64,000 nucleotides of DNA. Source: Microbulbifer sp. THAF38. Lineage in GTDB: Bacteria > Pseudomonadota > Gammaproteobacteria > Pseudomonadales > Cellvibrionaceae. Shown here one piece after another: positions 9,127 through 21,100 of this stretch. Each line of letters opens with the position of its first letter. The first letter of the stretch is position 1. Location: NCBI RefSeq assembly GCF_009363535.1, contig NZ_CP045369.1, forward strand, positions 1,809,001-1,873,000, read 5' to 3'. Position numbers and translations under genes: made by a program. Below the pieces are notes generated by a model. The model saw only the letters and a program-made list of their open reading frames with translations. It did no database searches and had not been told where the DNA came from.

Positions 9127-12100
9127 GTGACGATGATGTCAGAAGTAATTGGACGGAAATCCTGGAATAATGCGCTTGTTGGTTTAGTGCTGCTCTGTAT
9201 TTGGATTGCTTTATTTGCCCCGCAGGCTAGGGCGGATCACAACTGTCCCTCATCTCCGGATAACCCCGCATTTTTTAATATCATTGAACATAGTTCCTCT
9301 AACAGCTGGTGCGAGCTTTGTGGTGATGGTCAAGTGGCTATCAAGATCGAGGTCCCTAGTATCCGCAGTGGTTTTATGGGAACTCAGCATATCGAGAACA
9401 TTGTGGTCACAGAAGATCTTGGTTCTTCTCAGCTGGAATATGTTCCCGGTTCTACTTGGGTAAGTTCAGGTTCTATAATAAGTGAGCCTACAATTAGTGG
9501 CTCCACGATACGTTGGGATCAAAATGATTTAACTGCACTTGCTGCCCGTAATGAAAGTACCACTTTATGGATTACCTTTGAGGTACGCAGCAGAGCTGAT
9601 AGAGAAGAGGACCTGGTCAATAACAACCGCAGAATTTATGCTTCTGCTTCATTTGACTATTGTGGCGATTCCGAAACTGATTACCATGATCTGGTGTTAA
9701 GTATTAAAGAGCCGCTGCCCTCCGTAGATAAACGCGGGCGTAATATCGACGCGGGTCAAACAAACTACACCAATAATGTTTATGGCAATATCAATGATGA
9801 TGTGATCTGGCGTATCGCTATCTCCAATGCTGGCGATGCAGATATGCAGGATGCACGCTTTGATGATTTGATGACCAACCCGAATATGGACATCAATTAT
9901 GCCTGTTCCAGCGAATCAGCGGCGCAGGCTATCGCCAATAGCAATGGTTCTAATCCAGGTGTCTCTGGGTGTGTTTCAGCCAGCAACAATATCAATAATT
10001 TTGAGCTGGATGGCAGTTTCTCTGGCGGTTCTGGCCGCACAGATGTTCCGGCAAATTCAACTCTGAATATCTACCTGGTCGGCAAGGTAAACACTTCTTG
10101 TAGCGACGGCACTAATACGGTTTCGGATATACAGTGGGGTTGTGAAATTGATGACGATACTGGGGTGGGTGGAATTTCCTCTCCGGCTGTCGGATCTGGG
10201 CCAGGTTCAGATGAGGAGGCGATGTATGCACGCGTTGCCGACGCGCTCGATATTACCCAGGTCATTACCGGTACCAACCTGAATCAGCCTTTGGGCTCCG
10301 CCGGGTTTGTAACTATTACCATCAATAACCAGACCCGCGGCTCAGTTAAGGATATCCAGTTCGTCAGCGATCTGCCCGATGAGTATGTGGTGGATACCAC
10401 CTATACGCCGCAAATCACTCTAGATCGTCGCGGAAGAAATGATGGGCATGATGCGAATTACGCTCCCACTTATTATGGCAAGGTGGATATCCTGCAATGG
10501 CGTGTGGGGAGTAATTGGAACCAATGGGACTCTGACCCCCTCAAGAATAATAAACCAGAATTTCGCCTATTGAGTAGTACGGTGCATCCGGATTATTCGG
10601 ATCAGCGAGACATGATGCGTCATGGGGATGAAATTCAAATCCGTTTCCGTATCGTTACCACGGAGCCGAGCTTCTACGACAAAATGGCCGACCTGGATGT
10701 TGAGGAAGAATCTGCAGGTAATGGCAAGGACCCCAACAGTAATATCCCCCTGGCGAATAATGTCCTAACGATCGACTACGAAGACTTTTGCCCCAGTACC
10801 AATCCACCGACTCAAGTTGAAAACCAGTCGGTTACACCGGATCCGGAAGACCTGGATATCAGCACCGTACACCCTCTGTATATTGTGCGGGATAGCGGTA
10901 CTTCCGAGCTGACGGTTGATGTAACCAACAACGGTGGTCACGATGCGGACAATTACGATGTGTATGTCACCTTTGGTGAAGCTATGCGCGTGCTGTCCAA
11001 TGACCGTGCCTGCACACCGATCGGCAAGCCAAATCCTGGTACAGTGCCGGCACATCCCCTTTGGAATCAGCCGGATTATTTACCAGCATCGTCAGCGGTT
11101 TATCGTTGTTCCAATTTAGGTGGCGTTATTGAGCCCGGTAAGACCGAGCGCATTGTTTTTCAGGTTGAGAAAAACCATTCAGCAACTGATGATGATCTTA
11201 CTTTCCGCGCCGATGTAGTAGGGGAGATAACCCTCTCTGATGGCACTCCACTGTATTTCCCTGAGCCAGTGGTGCTGAGTGAAACAACCCCCAATAAGCA
11301 GCTGGCCAATAATTATACCCTCGACGGCATGCGTGCGCGGGTGATGGGTTTTAACCTGATCAAAGAACGCTCTGATCAGTGTAACGAACTGACTTCCGAA
11401 ACCGCCTTTTCCAATGACAGTGTGTTGATCGGTGAAGAGTGTCGCTTTGAAATCCAGGCCGGTGGCTGGTTTGGATTCGATACGCCCGGATTTACTCTGA
11501 TCGAAGTACGCGATATTGATGTACTCGATGATCTGCCTGATGGCCAGGGCTATATTAACGATGCTCCGCTTAATTGTGCCGATGTCACTCTGCCGCACCC
11601 AACTTCCCAGGCCAACTGTGTGGTAATTCCCAGCGGTGATATCGTAGAAAGTGGGGGTTTGAACATCCCCCTCAGTGAAACAGATTTTCTCTGGGAGGTG
11701 ACTTCCAAGATCACCTTGCGAGACCGCTGGTTCCTTGCGGATATGACTACACGTTTGCTCAATGATCCGGTGGATACCGAAAATACCGATCCAAACCAAC
11801 ATGCAAATCTCAGCACCGACTTTGCGCGCGCGCAATTTACCGCAGTGTTCGATACCGAAACAATTGTGGTGGATAATTTTAATACCAGCGGGATCTTGAC
11901 CAATATCGACGGTATTCCGACTACAGTACCGGGCTTCCCGGATATTACTGAATGGTCGGAAACCGTAACCGTCTCTGAGCCCCATATCGAAATCGATAAG
12001 AAAGTCTGTAACGAAAACCTCTATGGTATCGGCACCAGCTGTACAAATTTCGTGGACTTTACGAATGAAGGTCACCGTGACCAGACTTATATTTTCCGTT

Positions 12101-15100
12101 TGACCCTGACTAACCGTGCCGCAGATGGTGGTGTAAACCGTGCTCCTGCTTACGATTTAGTCGTCACTGATACTCTCGATCCCACCGGGCAGATGTGTGT
12201 GCAGGCCCTGGGCAGCGATGGCTTGGACAACGATGGTGATGGTTCAGCGGAAACAAACAGTGGTGACGATGGATGGGTCGGCACCACTATCGGGGCGAAT
12301 AATTATTCTGAAGCTAGCCATTGTAGTGATGGTGGAACTCCGGCCATTGTTACCTTCTCTTATGAGCACTCTTCGGCATTGGAGCGAATTAATCCCGGTG
12401 ATTCGGTAACCCTTTATTACCGAGTAAAGCCGCATCGCTCCGTAGCGCCATTGCAGCTATTCAATAACACCTTTTATGCCCGCTATGACAGCCTGGAAGG
12501 TGACTTTGGCCACCAGACTGCCACACAGATCGATAGTGATGCGGACAACGATGGTGTCGGGGATGGTACTCCTGCAGCGGGGCGTGCACGCCACTATAAA
12601 ACGGCCGATGCCGAAGCGCGTATGCAGATTATTGAGGTAAAAGCGGAACCTAAACAGGCCCTGGAACTTTCCAATGGCACTGCCAGTGGCACCAATAGCG
12701 ATACTGTCGTTGTTGGTGAGGAAATTCGCTACCGATTAACCGCGAAAATCCCCGCGGCCAAGTTGCGTAACTTTGTTATCCGCGATGAATTGCCAGCCGG
12801 TATGCGCTGTATTGAAGGGCAAACGGTTAACCTCAATGCTTCGCCCTATGATGCCGCCGGTTTTATTCCCGGTGGCACTTTTAGCGCAACCTGTACCAGT
12901 ACTGGCACTGCCGATTATGTGGAGTGGGATTTTGGTGACCAGGAACTCACAACGGTAACCGGCAGCCTGTTTGATTTCCCGGTTGAATTTATCGCACGTA
13001 TCGAAAACAGCAGTAATACGGACGATGGTGATTTACTGGGTAACGGGGGTAGCTACACCACCGCGCAGGTGAGTTATGTGGATGAGGCCGGTGGCAATAT
13101 CGTAGTGCCTTTCGACTCCCACGAAATTACTGTGCTGGAACCGAAGATAAAACTCAACAAATCCTTCGCTGTAACCAATAGCGATGCGGACGATATTCTC
13201 ACAGTAACCGTAACCGCGGAAAATACCGGTACCGCCGCTGCCTATAATCTGCAGGTACTCGATGACCTGACCGGCACTAAGTTGGTTTACGTTGGCAATA
13301 TCGGTGGTAATGATCCACCCCAAAATGATGATGTTACTACCATAGGTGCCAATGCGCCGATCTTTAGCTGGAATCGCAACAATGCGGATTACAGCATCGC
13401 CGTGGGCGCTACCAAGTCATTCACCTTTGATGTGCGGGTAGAGCAGGGTGTAGAGCCCCATGAGATTCTGGATAACACCATTCAGGCCCGCTGGCAGTCC
13501 CTGCCGGGCAAAGATATTTCATTGAATAGCAGCAAAACCATCGGCAACGATGGGGCCGCCGATGGTATGCGTATCGGCGTACTGCCCAATGGTGGTGACG
13601 CTATCAATGATTACGAAACCAATGCCAGTGCCCAGACAGAAGTCTTGCCACTGCAGATGAGTAAAACCGATTTGCAGCCGGCGGTAGTCCCCACTATCGG
13701 TGCCCATAAAAAATTCCAGCTGGAAATTAGTTTGCCCGAAGGTATCAGCCAAAGCGTAGCGATTACGGATCAACTGGGCAGCCCGGAAGGTTATGTCCTG
13801 AGTCATAATAGCGATTACGATATCAGCTACGACTTTATCGGTATCGAGACCATCAATGGCGCTGCGCCCTCTGAAGCCGCATTTAATAGCTTCCCCGCAG
13901 ACAACACTGCTGGCAATGCCACCTGGGATATCGGTACCGTCGATACGAATAGTGAAAATGACACTGCTGGCGGAACCATTGAACCACTGATCCGCATTAC
14001 CTATTTCGCCCGTATCGCCAATGATTTGGCTACCAACGACGGTGACTCACGTCGCAATGGTGCCACCCTGTCTTATAGCAATGGCGAAACCGGGGCAGGG
14101 GAAAATCTCAATGACAGAACTGCCGCGGTTACCGTGGTAGAGCCCCTGTTAACGGTGAGTAAAACCGTGAGCAATGCAACCAACCCCGGCAATTTACCGG
14201 TGGGTGGCGATGTATTGGAGTACGAAATTACCGTGGCCCACGCTGGTGGCTCCACCGCTGCCGCTTACGATTTAAATCTGGTGGACACACTGCCGTCGGA
14301 ACTGCAGTTGGATAATAGCTTTACTCCGACCGCATTAATTAACGGCGGCGCCGTGGCTGGTTTTGTCGCTACACCGGCAGCGGCACCGAACGGACCGTTG
14401 ATTTGGGGTCGCGATAACGGCGATAACAGCCTGGATCTGCAGTTGGGTGAAACCCTGGTGATCACCTATCGCACCCAGGTGAATGGGGTTTTTGGTTCGC
14501 CGATTAGTAATAGTGTGATGCTGGACTGGACCTCACTGGATAACAGCAGCATCAACGATCAGGCCTATGAGCGCGATGGCGCTGGTTGCCCAAGTATTTC
14601 TGCACCGGATGATTACTGTGCGGGCCCGGCCAACGCCAGTATCGATACGGTGGATAACACCAGTCTCTCCAAGACCGTGATTGCGGATTCCGATAGTGCT
14701 ACCCCGGTGGGCACACTGCGGGTTGGTGACACGGTGACCTATCAGCTGGTCCTGAACCTGCAAGCGGGCACTACTCCGGCGGTAACCGTTACCGATACGC
14801 TGCCGAGCGGCTTGGAATTTGATTCCATTGTCAGTGTGAATGGCGATACCACCGCCCCCTACGATGACAATCTAAATGATTACTCCTATGCGGCGATTGC
14901 CGTGCCCACTGCCGGCGATACCGGTACGGTAACTTGGAACCTGGGGGATATTCGCAGTAATTTCGGCAATACCAATCACTTTGTGATTGAGTACACCGCC
15001 AAGGTGCAAACCGGTGCAGGCATTGCCGTACCCACCGCCACTCTAACCAATACTGCGCAATTGAATTACACCGGTGCCGCCAGCGCATTGCAGGACAGCG

Positions 15101-18100
15101 CCAGCATTACGGTGCTGCAGCCGCGCCTCGCGAATCTGACCAAGACCGATGCCAACTGGCCCAGTTCCCATATGAATGTGAACCCGGCCAATGATGTGAT
15201 GCAGTTTACCCTGCAAGCCTGCAACACCGGTTTGGCTCCAGCCTATGATCTGTCACTGACCGATGACCTGGCTACGCAGATGGACCAGAGCTCCATCGCC
15301 AACTTGCGGGTGTCTCTGGATGGCACAGTGCTGACGCAGGGCGCTGACTACAACTACACCGCACCGGCCAATCGCGGCGACGATATGCGCTTTACTCTGC
15401 AGGTGCCTATCGAAGCCGGCGCTTGTTTGGATATTTATTATGAGATTGGTTTTTATACCGATATCGGCGGCGGTGAAAATTGGGTAAACACCTTTACGGC
15501 CAATGAATTCTGGTCACTGCCCAGCAAGAACGGCGAGCAGTATGCCCCAGTTCCCCTGGCAACCCCTTATCCGATGGGTACAGTTGCCACCACGGTAACG
15601 CCGCTACAGAAAACCCTGCTTACTGCCCCCACAGCGGCAGTGGGCGAGGAAGTGGTGTATCGCATTCAAGTACCGGGCAGCGCCACCACTGCGGCGATTC
15701 ACGACTTAGTGATTACCGATGTGCTCGATCCCAGCCTGTCACTGGTGCAGTTGCAGGAAATTAATGGCCGCGCATTTACCGATAACACCAGCAATAACAA
15801 TATTGCCCTGGCCGTGGATATGATTCCGGCTGGCGATGTGGCGATTTTTGAGGTGCGTGCGCGTGTTGCCAATAATGCAACCGCACAGGCGGGGCACAAT
15901 TTTGCCAACCAGGCCAGCTATTCCTTTGCTGCCACCAAAGGTGGTGCAGCTCAGGCTGGTGGTGTTGGCACTGCGCCGGCGCTCACGATTGTTGAGCCGG
16001 ATTTATCCGCAACCAATACCGTAGCCAACCAGACCAGCCCCGGCAATGACCCGGATGCGGGCGATGTTCTGCGCTTCACTCTGGATCTCAGTGCTGCGGG
16101 CAACACAGAAAATTCTGCCGCATTTGATTTGGCAATCAGTGAGCAGCTTTCACTGGGCCTGCAATTTGTACCGGGCAGTGTCACCTTTGCCGGTGCCGCC
16201 CAGGCTGATCCCACTGTCACTGGCGATGGTGTGAATAACGCACAAGCGCTCGAATGGAACCGTACTAACAGCGATCTGGACATCGCCGCAGGTAATAACA
16301 GCCTGCTGGTATTCGATGCATTGGTGTTAGATGAAGTATTGGCGGCCGCCTCGCTTTCTGCTGCTGCACGTATTGAGTGGACCAGCCTGGATGAAGACAA
16401 CAGCAGTTCCCACGAGCGTAATGGTGCCGATGGTGTCGGCGGTTTAAATGATTATGTGCTGGAAAATATCGCTGCACAGCTGACCGCCGCCAATGACAGT
16501 ACCCTGAGTAAAACCCGTGTCGACGACAGTTACGGTAGCGGCAATGCCCAGTTGCGTATCGGTGATCTGGTGGAATACGAGCTGCGTCTGGCATTGCCCG
16601 AAGGCTCAGCACCGAACGCACAGATTGTCGATACCCTGCCGCAGGGCATGGTATTTGCCGGTACTGTGTCAGTGAATGGGAATAGCAACGCACCCTTCGC
16701 GGCTGTGGCACCTTTCGCTCACAGTGATATTGCCGAGCCGGTGCAGGCTGGTGACCCCGCGATGGGCCCAACGACATTAAGTTGGAATATTGCCGATCTG
16801 CGCAATCTCGGCGATAACAATGCAGTTAATGATGAATTTGTGCTGCGCTATCGTGCTCGGGTATTAAACCGCGATGTACACCCTTGGCCTGCCAATAATA
16901 CGGTGCTCACCAATAATGTGGTGTTTAGCTTCGATGCGGCCACCGGTACAGAGGCCCGCAATGACAGTGAAACCCTGGATCTACTGCAGCCGGATTTGGC
17001 GGTAGCGATCAGCGCGACGCCCGCAGGTGGTACCACTCTGTCCGCCGGTGACACGGTCGATTACACCATTACCATTACCAATAATGGCTCAGCACCGGCG
17101 TACGATCCGGTCTTTAAAGATTTGATTCCCCACGGCCTGCGCCAGCGTGGCATCAGTGTGCAGTCGATCAATGTGAATGGTGCTGCGGCCAGCGCAATTA
17201 CCCCGGCGTTCGATAACAGTACCGGTGAGGCGGTTTGGGATTTCTCTGCGGGAACGGGTTATGCCATTAATCCGGGTCAGACTTTGCAGATGGTGTATCG
17301 CGTACAGGCGGATGCCAACTTAGGCGCGGGCCTCAATCTGCAAAATGCGGCCACTGTAGAAACCTATTACTCACTGGATGGCGATAATCTGCCTTCCCTG
17401 GGAGCCACTGCGGTTGCTTTGGATATGCGCGAAGACTACGGCCCCACAGCCCCAGTGGGTGTGCAGTTTAATACCCCCAATGCCGCGCCGCTGTTAATTG
17501 AAAATACTCAGCCCACGGCCTCGATAGGCGAGCCATTCAATTACCGTATTACCATTCCGCAAACGCCACAGCCGGCAGCCCTGCACGATGTGAGTGTGCT
17601 GATCGACTTGAGTGCTTCTGCCGCGGAGCTGGAATTTATTGGTGCGGCCAAGGTTTCCGGTAAAAACGCATTTACCCCACAAAATACCGGTTCCACCACT
17701 GCGTTGGTGATTGCCGATAACACCAATGGCATCGACATACCGGCTGGTGAGCAGGTGGTGATTGATATCACTCTGCGCCTGCGCGACAGCAATCCGCCCA
17801 ATGTGGATGGCTTCCTGTTTAGCAACAGCGCCAGTTACAGCTACAACTACGGCAACGACAATCCGGCGTTGGGGCAGGGCGCCGGTGCCGGTAATGCCAC
17901 TTTGGATATGCAGGTGGTGGAGCCCACGGCGATTACCCTGACAAAAACCGGCCCCGCCAGTGTGCAGTCTGGTTTGCCCGGTACCTTTACATTGGATCTG
18001 CACAATATTGGCACCGGTCCGGCCTGGGATATCAGCGTGACCGATATCCTGCCGGACAATAATCCCGGTGGTATGTGTGAAACCGCACCAAATAATTTTG

Positions 18101-21100
18101 CTGCGCAAATTACAGACGCTGCCGGTACAGCGGTTGCCACTCTGAGCGAAGGCACCGATTTTAATGCGGCCTTTGATGCTGCCAGTTGTACGCTCACCCT
18201 TACCTCGATTGGCGCTGGAGCAATGTTGGCTACGGATCACCATCTGTTGCTAAGTTACGACGCCACCCTGGATGCGGATACCCGCGATGGCGATACGCTC
18301 ACCAATATTGCCGGCGTAACACTGTGGCACAGTTGGGATAGCAGTGCGCCCGAAGCGCGTCAGTACACCCGCCCGGCGCCAACCGACGGCACTCCTGGGG
18401 TTCTTGATCACGAGGACGTGTTCAGCGTGAGCGCCTCGGTACCCAAGGTGACTTTCTACAAGACTGTTGAGAATGTTACTCGTGGGGAAAGTCCAGCAAC
18501 TGAGGCCAGCCCTGCAGAGGTATTGCGTTACACCCTCACACTGACAAACCTGAGTGGTGTGGATGTCAGCGGTATAGAAATTACTGATGACCTGGGCCGA
18601 CTAAACAGCTTGCCGCTATTCCAGTCCGGTTCACTCCAGCTGGTGACTGCTCCGACAAGTAGCGATAGTAGCGGAACAGATTCTTCTGCTGGTACCCACG
18701 GCAGTGGTTTGCTGAAGGTGACAAATCTTGACTTGGCGGCAAGTGGCAATGCTGGCGATTCAATTCAGTTGGTCTATGAAGTCACTCTCGCCCCTGTTAT
18801 TGATAGCGCTACAGCTGTATTGAATCAGGCTCAGGTACAGTTGCCAGGCCAGTTACTCAAAAACAGTGACGATCCCAATATTAACGGCACCGATGATCCT
18901 GACGCGGAGGGTGATGAAGATCCCACTCAGGTGTTAATCGATTCCGAGCCACTGCTGGTGGTACACAAAACCTCAGCGGATATAACAGGCGATCCGGATC
19001 TGCTGATGGTGACGGATACTCTGCGCTATACCATTCGCGTGGAAAATACCGGTAGCGAAAATGTCGTTAATGCAATGCTGCGCGACCAGATTCCAGCCAA
19101 TACCACTTACGTAGCGGGTTCCACCACTTTGAATGGTTCTGCGCTTTCGGATGTAAGTGGCACTTCTCCTCTTGCAGCTGGAATGAGTATTAATACCAAT
19201 GGCGAGGCCGATGGCTTTATTGGTGCGGCTGCAACCGGTGTTGCAGCTGCGGTAGTCACCTTTGATGTCACCATTAATGATGTCAACGATGGCACCATGA
19301 TTTCTAACCAAGGCTTTGTTAATGGCGAGGGTGCAGGAAGCGGTCCCTTTGCTGAAGTGCCTTCGGATGATCCTGCTACCGATGCGCCCAACGATCCTAC
19401 AATCGATATTGTGGGCGATGTCCCCTTGCTGATTGCGCATAAAACCGTGGCAATTACTGTGGACAATATTTCTGCGGGCATTGTTGATCCCGGTGATGTA
19501 CTGCGTTACACCATTGCAATTTCCAATATGGGGGGAGTCGATGCACTACAGGCGGCTCTCACCGATCAGGTGCCTGCAAATACCACTTATGTTGCTGGCA
19601 GTACGACCCTAAATGGCGTGGCTGTTGCCGATAACGCTGGCGGTATGTCACTGCTGAACACGGCCTTGCCCGTGTCTTCCAATGACCTAACACCACCACT
19701 GCCGGGTGCCGATGAGGGTGTGATTACTTCTGCACAAACGGCCACTGTAACTTTTGATGTGATGGTGAATGCGGACGTTGCCAGGGGGACTGTAATTAGT
19801 AACCAGGGCAGCGTCACTGCCGAAGAACTGCCCCTGGTTCTCACTGATGCGGATAGCAATCCGGCCAATGGTGCCCAGCCGACTCTAGTGGTTGTGGGTG
19901 ATGCGCAGCTACTTTCAATTGTGAAAGAAGTCGCCGTTATCGGTGGCGGTGCAGCTGAAGCCGGTGCAGTGCTGGAGTACCTGGTGGCCATTGAAAATAT
20001 CAGTGGTGTACCGGCAACCATGGTGACTATTACTGATGACCTAATGGTTGCTGGCGATGGTGTCCTTACCTACGTTGCAGACTCTGCCACCCTCAATGGT
20101 CAGGTCGATGGTGTCAGTATCGCTGGTCAGGTAATTACTGCAGATTACTCCACTATTTATGGGGATTTGTTGCCGGGTGAAAGCGCAACACTGCGCTTTC
20201 AGGCAAAGCTTTCCGACAACCTGGAAATTGGTTATACGGTGCTGAACACCGCTGAAGTACAGTGGAATGATCCTCCTTCAACTAATCAAGCCAGTGTTGC
20301 CATAGATGTGGGCGGTACGCCGGGTATTGCCAACTTGGCCGGTTACCTATGGCACGATGTGAACTTCAATAACCAGGCGGATGCGGACGAACGCCTATTG
20401 TTGAATTGGGCTGTAGATCTCTATTTCAATGATACTTTGCTGGAAACTATCCAGACCGACGAAAACGGTTACTTCCAATTCCAAGGGCTAGTTCCAAATG
20501 GCTACGGAGGTCTCAGTTATGAGATGCGCTACACCGCACCGGATGCCACTGAAAATACTGCATCTTTAGGTAACTCGGTTTCCGATTTCACCGATGGTCC
20601 GCAGCGTATTAGTGAGATTTTTGTAGACTCAGGGGCCAATCCGCAGGACTTGAATTTACCGCTGACACCAAATGGTGTGGTGTACAACTCGATCCTGCGT
20701 GAGCCCATTACCGGTGCTGCTCTGACCATGCTGCGTGCCAGCTCTGGGCAGGAATTGCCGGATCGCTGTTTCGATGATGAAAAGCAGCAGGGCCAAGTAA
20801 CCCATACCGGTGGTTACTACAAATTCGACATTAATTTCGATGATGCCGCTTGTCCTGCCAATGCGGATTACCTGATTAAGGTAGAGCTTGCCGACAAGAA
20901 ATATGTCGGTGGTGAATCCCTGGTAATTCCTGCACAAACCAATGAGGAAACTGCCGGGTTCGATGTGGGTGCCTGCCTCGGCAGCAATGCTGACATGGTG
21001 CCGGGAACCGCGCAGCACTGTGAAGTGCAGTTGTCCCCGGCACATCCGCCGCTGGATATCGAAGCGCGTGATACGTTAACCAATTACTACCTGCGCCTCT

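Noticed and set aside
11179..12075. 298-codon minus-strand frame (and many others) across the giant gene
   Set aside because: They are shadows of the 4349-residue frame, with no ribosome-binding sites and composition set by the sense codons.
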